Counted from the stretch's first letter, positions 16,314-23,398 are shown. The stretch: 27,400 bases of DNA from Candidatus Daviesbacteria bacterium (GCA_016186985.1 JACPKO010000086.1:1-27400), one strand, 5' to 3'. The notes: generated by a model from the sequence alone, not told the origin. Numbers and translations: made by a program.

Positions 16314-16445
16314 CTATCCCCTGACCATTAGAATTAAGCCTTGTTCTTTTTGTTCAAGTATTTTCTTTACCTGTGTTGCCATCTGGTCATATTGGCCAAT
16401 TTTTCTTTTTCTCTTGATTTCCTTTTTTAAACCTATATTAAACAT
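16314..16445 (-). CDS. Small basic protein, 43 residues, hypothetical
   Basis: It begins MFNIGLKKEIKRKRK and ends LILMVRG. The N-terminal half is strongly basic, the second half a probable amphipathic helix (QMATQVKKILEQKEQG), so it could bind nucleic acid or a membrane. Support for a real gene comes from context: a near-consensus promoter 22 bases upstream (16467-16495) and a terminator just past the stop. There is no good Shine-Dalgarno sequence. I recognise no family. Confidence 0.45.
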   Translation of the reverse strand: MFNIGLKKEIKRKRKIGQYDQMATQVKKILEQKEQGLILMVRG

Positions 16446-16466
16446 ATTGTTTTGGTATTCCAAACG

Positions 16467-16495
16467 AGATTAACATAGCCAAAACTATTTGTCAA
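16467..16495 (-). promoter_or_regulatory. Sigma-70 promoter of the 43-codon ORF
   Basis: On the minus strand, TTGACA (16495-16490), 17 bases, TAATCT (16472-16467). The predicted start is about 15 bases before the ATG at 16445. Confidence 0.6.
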
Positions 16496-16631
16496 TAGAT
16501 TAGAACCCTATAGCAAAATTACCAGGAAAAAACACCTGGCCTAGAGTTTTATAGCGGGGATAGTTATCTAGTTTAAGCTGTCCTATCAATCTAAATTAAC
16601 TATAGTGAGTTATTAACATTAAAGCCGGGAA

Positions 16632-16640
16632 TGTGGATAA
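16632..16640 (-). promoter_or_regulatory. DnaA-box-like site
   Basis: TGTGGATAA, an exact complement of TTATCCACA. It shares the flank gccggg with the site at 15628-15636. Confidence 0.4.
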
Positions 16641-16742
16641 GTGGTTGGAGAAACACAGGTACAAAGTTGACTGAGATCCAAAGTTTCAAAGTTAAATACT
16701 CTACCCTTTGACTCTATGTATCTGTGAACCTTATGAAACCTA

Positions 16743-17114
16743 TTAATTGTGCTTGGACAAACCTTTAATAAATGCTTCCAGAATAATTGCCAACTCAGTT
16801 CTCTTATCCTCTACTATCTTAAAAATAGATTCATTGATGAATTTAAGATCAAAACAAATCTCCCACGCAGCTTCAACTTCTGTTAAAGAAGCCATCGCAA
16901 TATTAAGAAAATGTAGAAAGTCTTTCTTGGATTTTCTTCTATGTCCCTCAACTATCGTGAGCATGACGGAAACGGTAGCTCTTCTCAGCTGACTTTTAAG
17001 ACCAAACTCCTCAGATTTTGGGAAATTTTCTGTGTACTGATAAATAAGGAGCACTAATTCTCTGGCCTTTTGCCAAACTATCAGTTTGTGATAACCTTTG
17101 TTCTTTATTTCCAT
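16743..17114 (-). CDS. Four-helix-bundle protein (23S rRNA intervening-sequence / S23 family)
   Basis: 123 residues, the usual family length. Recognisable features are YHKLIVWQKARELVLLIY at the start, FPKSEEFGLKSQLRRATVSV in the second helix, the IVEGHRRKSKKDFLHFLNIA segment and the A-x-L-x-E-x-x-x-x-W pattern of the third helix. Proteins of this family are found in rRNA intervening sequences and as stand-alone genes in many CPR genomes; a basic helical pentamer has been described structurally, and the cellular role is not settled. Here it stands alone, not in rRNA. Short gtttcaaag words repeat on both flanks, and its position beside structured intergenic DNA fits an insertion-prone locus. 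Confidence 0.9.
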   Translation of the reverse strand: MEIKNKGYHKLIVWQKARELVLLIYQYTENFPKSEEFGLKSQLRRATVSVMLTIVEGHRRKSKKDFLHFLNIAMASLTEVEAAWEICFDLKFINESIFKIVEDKRTELAIILEAFIKGLSKHN

Positions 17115-17196
17115 ATTTTGATAGTTTCAAAGATATAGAGTTTCAAAGATTCAAAGTTTACTAACTTTGTATCTTTGCATCATTGTCTCTCTGCCA

Positions 17197-18156
17197 CTAT
17201 GCACCTCTAAGCTTGACAAAAATCATCCTCCCTGCCGCTACCTGTATCAACCTTGAAACCTCAGTCTGGATTTCCCTGCCAACCAGCTCAGCCCCGTCTT
17301 CTACAACAACCATTGTCCCGTCCGGCAGGTATCCTACCCCTTGTTTAGCATCCTTGCCTAAATGGACAACTTTAATTTTTAGACTCTCTCCCGGAATAGC
17401 TATTGCACGGACTGAGTTAGCCAACTCATTAATATTTAAAACCGTAATATTTGAAGTCGTTGCGAGCCTGTTTAAATTGTAATCCGTCGTTATTAACCGC
17501 CCATGGAGATTTTTGGCAAGCTTAATAAGTTTCTCGTCAGGGTTTTTACCGGCTGTATCTTTATCCCAAATCTCAATTCTTGTTCCCTTCACTTTTTTTA
17601 ACTCGTCAACAATCTCAAACCCTCTCCTTCCCCTGGACCGTTTTAAATAATCGGCAGAATCGGCAACTTGCTGCAATTCAGTTAAAATAAAGCTTGGAAC
17701 AAGGATTGTCCCGGATAAAAAATGAGTTTTGGCTATATCTAAAATCCGGCCGTCGATTATAGCGGAAGTATCTAAAATAAGCGGATGGTTTACAGAAACA
17801 CTCCCGCCAAGCGGTGAAACAGAAGAAAAACCCCCTCCCAGTCCCCCATGTGGCCTTTGAATACGCATCATTTGGCTTGTGATCTCAAGCGACAACCGGC
17901 TCGTAAAATTATTGACAAACTTTATCGTGGCTGTGGAAACTATTTGAGCCAGATCAGGAAATAGACCATACCCCATCAAACCGAACCAAAGAGTAACTAC
18001 CATACGCAGAAAAATCCTGTTAAAGGGAGGAATGTCCGGAACAACTTCCGAAAAAATAAAAGCAATCAGGGCAAAAACAGTCGCTAAAACAATCCTTAGT
18101 ACTATCGCAGCGTTCCTGCCGCCTCCGGCAGGAAATGAAGTTCCAAATATTTGCAT
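17197..18156 (-). CDS. PIN-TRAM domain membrane protein (YacL-like)
   Basis: 319 residues. Two or three membrane segments lie at about residues 17-70. A PIN-type ribonuclease domain starts at LILDTSAIIDGRI (about 127) with conserved acidic residues, including TTDYNLN near 220. A TRAM domain, a small nucleic-acid-binding barrel, covers about 255-315 (GVGYLPDGTMVVVEDG). This architecture matches Bacillus subtilis YacL and homologues, thought to be membrane-bound nucleases though their substrate is not well defined. The start is supported by AAAGGA about 8 bases before the ATG, one of the few clear Shine-Dalgarno sequences here. Length and domain order are normal. Confidence 0.93.
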   Translation of the reverse strand: MQIFGTSFPAGGGRNAAIVLRIVLATVFALIAFIFSEVVPDIPPFNRIFLRMVVTLWFGLMGYGLFPDLAQIVSTATIKFVNNFTSRLSLEITSQMMRIQRPHGGLGGGFSSVSPLGGSVSVNHPLILDTSAIIDGRILDIAKTHFLSGTILVPSFILTELQQVADSADYLKRSRGRRGFEIVDELKKVKGTRIEIWDKDTAGKNPDEKLIKLAKNLHGRLITTDYNLNRLATTSNITVLNINELANSVRAIAIPGESLKIKVVHLGKDAKQGVGYLPDGTMVVVEDGAELVGREIQTEVSRLIQVAAGRMIFVKLRGA

Positions 18157-18397
18157 GAGATAATTCCTTTAATCTTGAGCAACCTTCAATAAATTATCAC
18201 TTGAAAATTTCAAGCCAGCTCAGTTAGTGATTGTTACATTGCTAAATTGCTACATTGCTTGATCGCAACAATAATAACAATGAAACAATAGTAACAATTA
18301 AGTTCTAAGTCCATTTAAGCATATTCAAACTCATTTTTGTAGTGGCAATTTCTTTTGATTGTCTCATATGTGTTTGGTCTTTTTCAGTATCTAATAT

Positions 18398-18437
18398 AGT
18401 TTAATCAATTTAGACGATCGTCCAAAAATATTAAACT
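18398..18437. promoter_or_regulatory. 40-bp dyad with gacgatcgtc core (copy 2)
   Basis: agtttaat (18398-18405) and attaaact (18430-18437) are centred exactly on gacgatcgtc (18413-18422). Same length and symmetry as 15676-15715. Confidence 0.6.
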
Positions 18438-18523
18438 ATTATTCTTTCGAACAGGCTCATTTGGGAATTTAGACGATCGTCCAAAAATATTAAACTATTA
18501 TTCTTTCGAACAGGCTCATTTGG
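18407..18523. repeat. 59-bp tandem duplication carrying the dyad core
   Basis: The unit starting aatttagacgatcgtcc at 18407 repeats perfectly at 18466. The second copy keeps the core (18472-18481) and right arm (18489-18496) but lacks the left agtttaat arm. Confidence 0.9.
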
Positions 18524-18580
18524 GACTCGAAAAAAGTAACCAGTCTGATCCAGTATCAAACTCCTCTTGAGTCATTAAAG

Positions 18581-18910
18581 AATGAAGCTCCCCCAACCTT
18601 ACGGTCGGGGTATCTTCTCAGCACAGCTTCACAGCAAAAAGCTGTTCGCTGACCGGTTCCCGGTAAAAGCATTCATCCACCGATGAATCCATGGTGTTCT
18701 GCTTTTTGCTGATAAAAGCTCTTTGTGCAGAAATCAGTGAATCCAAAACAGAAACAACCTGCTCTCCGAAAATGATAGTCTTTTGACCTTCCTTTAGTCC
18801 AGCTGCTTTTATCCCGGTATTTAACACAACACCTGTAATCTCTCCCTGAAAGATATAGGGTATTTAAAGACCATTTTCAACATATACAAAAATATCCTTC
18901 CCGTATCGGG
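18581..18910 (-). mobile_element. Decayed IS200/IS605-like element with tnpB fragment
   Basis: Read on the minus strand, a CCCG-ATA-CGGG hairpin (18910-18900) precedes MLKMVFKYPISF (ATG at 18883), which resembles a TnpB N-terminus. After a frameshift follows VVLNTGIKAAGLKEGQ, resembling the C-terminal helix of TnpB, and the frame ends at 18618. Then comes a right-end-type hairpin, GAAGATACCCCGACC and its complement ending GGGGGAGCTTC (18616-18584). The central catalytic part is missing, so this is an internal deletion derivative. The final 140 bases are shared with 13291-13447. The TnpB reading is by eye and could be wrong. Confidence 0.45.
18618..18883 (-). pseudogene. Possible tnpB remnant (N- and C-terminal pieces)
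   Basis: Two short frames: 18883 to 18821 (20 codons, MLKMVFKYPISFRERLQVLC) and an overlapping frame ending at 18618 (VVLNTGIKAAGLKEGQ onward, then hairpin-encoded residues). The RuvC-like catalytic residues and zinc ribbon of TnpB are absent. No functional product is expected. Confidence 0.35.
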
Positions 18911-19228
18911 CAGAAAAAAATTAAACTAAAAACGTTGGCTCGAAGATTTTACAGCCTTTTTAGATAAGGCCAGACTGGAAGATTAAAATCGATTAAATCA
19001 AACCAGTTTGGAGTTTGCTTACTGGCCCAAAGATTTTGATAGTAGTTAAGAATCAGGATGGTCAAGTCACGTTACTTCACCCCCTTACAATATCTATATT
19101 GGCACACAAAAAGCGTTCTGTAAAGACAGAGGGGAAACAGTTGGCGGAGCGCGATCTTTTTTACCGACAGTAAGCATTAGTTAACCACATGTTTACATGT
19201 ATATACTAGTATATACTACTATATACTA

Positions 19229-19657
19229 CTAATTTATTACCAAGTTGCTAACGTTTGTCCCAAATAGTTTATTCCAATTCGAAAGAGTTAATATTTGGGT
19301 AATCCCCTTTCTTTGCATCAGGGTAGCGTTAATAGCTTCGGTTAAGGGTATTTGTTCATCCCTGTTGACTCTGAGTATCCTGTGGGCGGTAATTAAATCA
19401 GCTTTCTGGGGGAATAATATCTCAATTCCGCTCTGAAGCATTGTTTGAAGAAATTCTAATGCAACAGCATTTCCGGAATTGCGTAAGAGCAAAACGTACG
19501 TATCTGTTATAACCTGGGAGCTTGTGTAAAGGCGATAACCTATACTGGCTAAATCCTCTATCGCTTTTGACGCTTTTAGATGATCTGTAGTCCCCCGATC
19601 AATAAAAGCTATAAGGGCTGAGGAATCTATAAATATTTTTCTGCTTGTTGTAGCCAT
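19229..19657 (-). CDS. PIN-domain protein, VapC-like toxin
   Basis: 142 residues, typical of VapC. The fold pattern is clear: KIFIDSSALIAFID at the start, SSQVITDTYVLLL in the second conserved block, and PLTEAINATLMQRKGITQILTLSNWNKLF at the end. VapC toxins cut tRNA or rRNA with a cluster of acidic residues. Here the usual second Glu is Asp (ITDTY), the third Asp is Glu (LTEAI), and the fourth acidic position reads SNWN. The site is conservatively altered and may be weakened. The gene lies 33 bases downstream of an HTH gene, the order of an antitoxin-toxin operon. Confidence 0.82.
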   Translation of the reverse strand: MATTSRKIFIDSSALIAFIDRGTTDHLKASKAIEDLASIGYRLYTSSQVITDTYVLLLRNSGNAVALEFLQTMLQSGIEILFPQKADLITAHRILRVNRDEQIPLTEAINATLMQRKGITQILTLSNWNKLFGTNVSNLVIN

Positions 19658-19690
19658 AACTTCTATCCTGACTGTTTTGTATGCACAAAC

Positions 19691-19972
19691 CTAGCCTTTT
19701 TCAGAAGGCCTGTTCATGCCCAACCTCGCCTTTAGCCTAAAAATAGGATCATTGAAAGAGAAATTAGCTTCAGCTAAGACAGGCAGTTCTTTATGGCTTT
19801 TATTCTTAGGAACAAAACTTTGAGTAAAAGCCTTTAAATCAGGAAGTGCAATGCGAATATTGCCTCCTGCACGAAAAGCTTTAAGATTCCCCTCCTTTAT
19901 ATATCTTCTGATTGTAAGCCGGTGGACTTTTAAAGCGGCAGCTGCCTGATTTACTGTGTAAAATTCATCCAT
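19691..19972 (-). CDS. Excisionase/MerR-type HTH protein, probable antitoxin
   Basis: 93 residues. An N-terminal helix-turn-helix of the excisionase/MerR type (YTVNQAAAALKVHRLTIRRYIKEGNLKAFRAGGNIRI) fills residues 4-48. The polar C-terminal part (to residue 93) probably binds and neutralises the PIN protein encoded just downstream, as is common for CPR and Gram-positive PIN operons. A 16-base dyad, gtttaat-ac-attaaac (19977-19992), lies immediately upstream of the ATG and is the likely autoregulatory operator. TTGACA near 20028-20033 on the minus strand may belong to the promoter. Confidence 0.82.
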   Translation of the reverse strand: MDEFYTVNQAAAALKVHRLTIRRYIKEGNLKAFRAGGNIRIALPDLKAFTQSFVPKNKSHKELPVLAEANFSFNDPIFRLKARLGMNRPSEKG

Positions 19973-19976
19973 AAGA

Positions 19977-19992
19977 GTTTAATACATTAAAC
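19977..19992. promoter_or_regulatory. Putative operator of the HTH/PIN operon
   Basis: Perfect palindrome gtttaat-ac-attaaac, 4 bases upstream of the antitoxin start codon. The half-sites match the outer arms of the 40-bp dyads at 15676 and 18398 but with a 2-base rather than 24-base spacer. Confidence 0.5.
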
Positions 19993-20131
19993 AATTATAT
20001 ATAATAATATGCAATTTTTAACAGCTTTTGTCAATGATTGACAACTGTATAACAAAATAGAGAAACTGGTTTAGCAGACGAGAAATGGAAAAGGTTTACC
20101 TAAGTAGAGGATAACCAATTCATAGGATTTT

Positions 20132-21109
20132 ATGAGTGTTAGTCTGCCCAACCAAAAAAAATTAATATCTATTTCAGGAGCTGCCAAATTCCTTGGTGTT
20201 TCCATCGATACAGTAAGAAGATGGGATAAATCAGGTATATTACACTCCGAAAGACCGGACGGCAAAAACCGCTTCTTCTCGCTTAAGGAACTTGAGGAAT
20301 ACAACTCTAATCAGCCTCTTTCGATATCAGAAACAGCAATTAAGCTGGGCATATCCCCCACTACTTTACGCAGACTGGAGACTAAAGGTATTTTTAAGGC
20401 TGAAAGAAATAATGCAGGAGAGCGTGTTTATGATAAAGATTCGATAGAAAATTTTCTAAAAAGCGATTACTTTCTGAGAAAAAAATCAATTAAAGAAAGT
20501 ATTACCCAACCGCAACAGGAGAAAAAGGAACTTCCTGAAAAAAAAGCCACTCCTTCCCAGGATGAAACCCAGACAGACCCGATAACTGAAACCCGTTCAT
20601 ATGCACCTAACTTCCTGGCAATTTCAGCCGCACTATTCTTGCTTTTAGTTACTGTCGGAACAGGAAATGTTCTTATTTCTACAAAAGGCTTTGAGTCTGC
20701 ACCAACTCCTGCTGCTGTTCTTTCAGAAACAGTAACGCACGAAAAACCCGCAGAATCGTCAATTTCTAATAAACCTTCGGCCAAACCTGTAACGCTTGAA
20801 TCTATCCAATCATTAATAGAAGGAGTTACAGATCTTGATTCCAATGAAGCGACACAGGCAGCTGAAGAAGGCGGAGGAGGTCCCGACCTTAATGATTTTA
20901 AAATAATCCTGGCTGTACAAACTAAAGGAGCTAAATTTATAAGCATAAGGGAAAAGCCCTCAACCGAATCCGGAAAAATCGATAAAGCAAGAAACGGAGA
21001 CTCCTTCGAGATGGTGTCCAGGGACTCAGGATGGTACGAAATCAAACTCAATAATGGGTTAAACGGATTTATATCAGAAGAATTCGCAAAAATTAAGGAA
21101 ATCAATTAA
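20132..21109 (+). CDS. Double-HTH, single-span membrane protein with extracellular SH3 domain
   Basis: 325 residues. Two MerR/excisionase-type HTH units lie in tandem: ISISGAAKFLGVSIDTVRRW (about 11-62) and LSISETAIKLGISPTTLRRL (about 66-112). A Lys/Glu/Pro-rich linker follows, then one membrane segment at about 153-175 (FLAISAALFLLLVTVG). Outside is a Ser/Pro/Ala linker with a Gly-rich stretch and a C-terminal bacterial SH3 domain at about 258-322 (FISIREKPS...GWYEIKLNNGLNGFI). This predicts a membrane-bound DNA-binding protein whose outer domain may touch the cell wall, somewhat like RodZ in topology but with different domains. It overlaps the next gene by one base (TAATG). Confidence 0.82.
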   Translation: MSVSLPNQKKLISISGAAKFLGVSIDTVRRWDKSGILHSERPDGKNRFFSLKELEEYNSNQPLSISETAIKLGISPTTLRRLETKGIFKAERNNAGERVYDKDSIENFLKSDYFLRKKSIKESITQPQQEKKELPEKKATPSQDETQTDPITETRSYAPNFLAISAALFLLLVTVGTGNVLISTKGFESAPTPAAVLSETVTHEKPAESSISNKPSAKPVTLESIQSLIEGVTDLDSNEATQAAEEGGGGPDLNDFKIILAVQTKGAKFISIREKPSTESGKIDKARNGDSFEMVSRDSGWYEIKLNNGLNGFISEEFAKIKEIN

Positions 21110-21759
21110 TGCAAAAGATTTATTTAACATATACAAGCTTTGTAGTTGCCTGTCTGGCCGTAATAGCGGCATTTATAACCGCCACAACATACCTTCAGCT
21201 GACTGTCGCGATTCTCCTCTATCCTGTATTAATCTTTTTTGCATATAAAGCACTACCGCTAAGAACTAAGAAACAGTTTTCAGATAACGACGAGATTGAA
21301 GTTGAATTCGAACCTGTCCCCCCTCCTGATGAAAATGTAACAGTTATACAAAGAAATAGTGTGGGTATTTCTGATATAGATAAGCGTGCTTTCTTGAAAT
21401 TGATTGGGGGGGCAGGTATTACACTATTCCTGTTCTCGATTTTCAATAAAAAGGCTGAAGGGTTGTTTTTTAAAAATATTCCTCCATCGGGAGCATCCGG
21501 GAGTGTTTCTCTCCAAGATTTGGCTGGCAATAAGATTGACCCGGCCCGGAGTCAGCCAACGGACGGATATAGAATTTCCGAGATCGATGATAATGTCATC
21601 ACGTTTTATGGATTTACCAACAAAGATGGCGCCTGGTTTGTTATGAGAGAGGACACGGACAATGGTTCTTTCCGCTACGCAAAAGGAGACTCTAACTTTT
21701 CCGGAAACTGGATCAAGCGGGAGAATCTAAAATATGACTACTATTCTAATATCTTCTAA
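21109..21759 (+). CDS. Membrane-anchored protein with a phage-fibre-like C-terminal domain
   Basis: 216 residues. Two close membrane segments (about 5-48) form a hairpin, followed by an acidic loop and a third hydrophobic segment preceded by KRAFLKLIGGAG (about 88-112), a degenerate twin-arginine-like signal with KR. The exported C-terminal part has the pattern GYRISEIDDNVITFYGF, KDGAWFVMREDT and FRYAKGDSNFSGNW, which I associate with a small domain at the tips of phage-like or surface fibres in uncultured bacteria and their viruses; that association is from memory. Translation is coupled to the preceding HTH-SH3 gene by a one-base overlap, so the two probably act together at the envelope. 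Confidence 0.75.
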   Translation: MQKIYLTYTSFVVACLAVIAAFITATTYLQLTVAILLYPVLIFFAYKALPLRTKKQFSDNDEIEVEFEPVPPPDENVTVIQRNSVGISDIDKRAFLKLIGGAGITLFLFSIFNKKAEGLFFKNIPPSGASGSVSLQDLAGNKIDPARSQPTDGYRISEIDDNVITFYGFTNKDGAWFVMREDTDNGSFRYAKGDSNFSGNWIKRENLKYDYYSNIF

Positions 21760-21828
21760 TCTGAAATATATCTTACTGATATTCTTCGCATTAAAATGTA
21801 AAACTTTGACCATTATAATTACGCCTCC

Positions 21829-21858
21829 TTGTAAAAAAGTTGGAGTGTCGCATATAAT
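21829..21858 (+). promoter_or_regulatory. Promoter of the glycan operon, leaderless geometry
   Basis: TTGTAA at 21829-21834, 18 bases, perfect TATAAT at 21853-21858, then exactly 7 bases to the ATG at 21866. Confidence 0.6.
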
Positions 21859-21865
21859 CTACGAT

Positions 21866-22648
21866 ATGCTCTCGGTCGTAATTCCATCTTATAAGGATCC
21901 CCTACTCGAAAAGACTATTAATTCACTTCTTGCTCAGGCGCAGGGGGAAATAGAAATCATTGCGGTTTTAGATGGCTATTGGCCGGAAACACCAATAACT
22001 TCTGACGAAAGGGTCAGAGTTCTTCATCTCGGGAAAAACCGCGGAATGAGGGGCGCTATCAACGCCGGCGTGGCCATCGCCCGTGGTGAATATCTAATGA
22101 GGACAGATGAGCATTGTGCATTCGGCGTGGGTTATGACGTTATACTAACCAAGACCTGTGAGCCCAATTGGATTGTAACCCCGAAAAGATATTTCCTTGA
22201 TCCCGTTAAATGGGAAGTAATGGATATTCCACCTGTTGATCACATGCTTCTTAAGATTGTAAATGTTAGCCCTGGTATAAAAAAATTCTCCGGGGTTGAG
22301 GCACCGGGAGATGATAAACAGCCAATTCAGGAATCCATGGCTATGCAGGGAAGCTGCTGGGTAATGAAGCGAAGCTGGTGGGATAAAACCATTGGAGAGC
22401 TCCAGAACGAAGGTTATGGACCGCATTATCAGGATAGTCACGAAATGGTGTTTAAAACCTGGAAGGCTGGCGGCAAATTAATGGTAAATAAGAATACCTG
22501 GCATGCTCACAAACATAGAGATTTCCCGAGGACCCACAATAATGGCACCAAAGAAAATCCCTCAAATAATGCGGCCTGTTGGGCCTATTCTTTAAATGTT
22601 TGGCGCTCTTACTACGAGAATGAAATCAAACCCAAATGGGGAATTTAA
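21866..22648 (+). CDS. Family 2 glycosyltransferase
   Basis: 260 residues. It opens MLSVVIPSYKDPLLEKTINSL, the standard GT2 start, with the nucleotide-binding pattern IIAVLDGYWP, then GKNRGMRGAINAGVAIARGEYLMRTDEH, where RTDEH occupies the DxD metal site position. Later, WVMKRSWWDK and the HYQDSHEMVFKTW segment provide the acceptor-side acidic residues. It transfers a nucleotide-activated sugar on the cytoplasmic side. The start is moved downstream from a longer frame at 21734, because that frame overlaps the previous gene and encodes implausible sequence, while 21866 has TATAAT 7 bases before it. First gene of the operon. Confidence 0.93.
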   Translation: MLSVVIPSYKDPLLEKTINSLLAQAQGEIEIIAVLDGYWPETPITSDERVRVLHLGKNRGMRGAINAGVAIARGEYLMRTDEHCAFGVGYDVILTKTCEPNWIVTPKRYFLDPVKWEVMDIPPVDHMLLKIVNVSPGIKKFSGVEAPGDDKQPIQESMAMQGSCWVMKRSWWDKTIGELQNEGYGPHYQDSHEMVFKTWKAGGKLMVNKNTWHAHKHRDFPRTHNNGTKENPSNNAACWAYSLNVWRSYYENEIKPKWGI

Positions 22649-23394
22649 AAAACCTCCTAGTTTACATAAGCCAAACAAAGACATTTAGTGAAGAATGCAG
22701 TGTTTTAGCTAAAATCCAGGTTGATAATAGCTTTAGCTTAGGCTGGCAGAAGAGGGACATTATCTTTGTCACGAATTTCTCCTGGGAATATAAGGGGGTT
22801 AAAGCAATTGTAGTTGGTGACGAGCATTACTGCGCCGTGAGACCCCGGTCAATAAAAACTGCCATAGTCCCCTTTCTGATTGAGGAAGGGATTATAGAAA
22901 AAGGGAAAATATATTGGAATCACGATTTTGATGCATATCAATTAAACCTTATGGGTGAAGCTGAGCTGGGTCTTAATAATTTTGACGCAGGATTAACAGA
23001 TTACGGCTGGCGGGAAAGATGGTGTATGGGTAGTTTTTTTGTAAAGACAAGTTCAAAAGACATTTTTGAGAGGGCAAAAGAGATTATCTTTAAAAATATT
23101 GAGGACGAAACTGCCATGGTAGAATTAACAAAGGACGCGGCTATTAATAAAAGATGCAAAAGGCTAAACATAACCTACGATTTTGGAATGCGGTATGTCG
23201 AATCCAATTATAAGAAGGCAAAAAAACCGCTGAGAGTTGTTCATTTTCATCCGAAATATCAAGTTGTGTATCCAAAACCAAGCTATTACTGGGTATGGAC
23301 TTGGGATGTTTTTGTAAATGGAAAAAACGGATTAAATAAACCCTTAATTGATAAGAGATTAATCGCGATTTTCAATCACCATGGGATCAAATAA
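22636..23394 (+). CDS. Putative glycosyltransferase, paralogue 1 of 3
   Basis: 252 residues. Conserved with the proteins at 24031 and 25072: start KNLLVYIS, a KIQVDNSFSLGW block, DIIFVTNFSWEY, a central YWNHDFDAYQL (His-Asp-x-Asp-Ala, a likely DxD metal/sugar-nucleotide site), DYGWRERWCMGSFFVK, VVHFHPK, and an ending KRLIAIFNHHGIK. The pattern suggests a GT-A-type transferase of a family I cannot name. There is no signal peptide or membrane segment, so it is cytoplasmic. It overlaps the previous gene by 13 bases; the exact start could be a few codons later. Confidence 0.75.
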   Translation: MGNLKNLLVYISQTKTFSEECSVLAKIQVDNSFSLGWQKRDIIFVTNFSWEYKGVKAIVVGDEHYCAVRPRSIKTAIVPFLIEEGIIEKGKIYWNHDFDAYQLNLMGEAELGLNNFDAGLTDYGWRERWCMGSFFVKTSSKDIFERAKEIIFKNIEDETAMVELTKDAAINKRCKRLNITYDFGMRYVESNYKKAKKPLRVVHFHPKYQVVYPKPSYYWVWTWDVFVNGKNGLNKPLIDKRLIAIFNHHGIK

Positions 23395-23398
23395 TATC

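Larger units (their letters stand above)
15418..16742. other. 1.3-kb region without large genes, rich in control-type elements
   Basis: It holds, in order: a minus-strand promoter (15478-15507), DnaA-box-like sites beside 9-bp iterons (15608-15660), a 40-bp dyad (15676-15715), a repeat island (15768-16079), a plus-strand possible small RNA (about 16176-16307), a 43-codon minus-strand ORF with promoter, a ccagg/cctgg hairpin near 16522-16540 and a third DnaA-box-like site (16632-16640). Longer ORFs here are translations of the repeats. Confidence 0.6.
18157..19228. other. 1.1-kb region with no intact gene
   Basis: It holds an imperfect foldback of attgttac/gtaacaat arms (about 18233-18299), dyad copies 2 and 3, an IS200/IS605-like remnant (18581-18910), and about 270 bases (18911-19186) in which I see only weak short repeats. 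It ends with acatgt-tt-acatgt (19187-19200) and three 10-bp repeats atatactagt/atatactact (19201-19230) that run into the stop codon of the PIN gene. Confidence 0.6.

Noticed and set aside
18407..18523. Two direct repeats as a minimal CRISPR
   Set aside because: The units are adjacent 59-bp duplicates with no unique spacer and no cas genes nearby.
21734..21865. N-terminal extension of the family 2 glycosyltransferase
   Set aside because: It overlaps the preceding gene and crosses a perfect TATAAT. The family start motif begins at 21866.
23381..23398. Earlier start of the RmlD-like gene
   Set aside because: It would add MGSNNI inside the previous gene; MRYLITGG at 23399 fits the Rossmann start.
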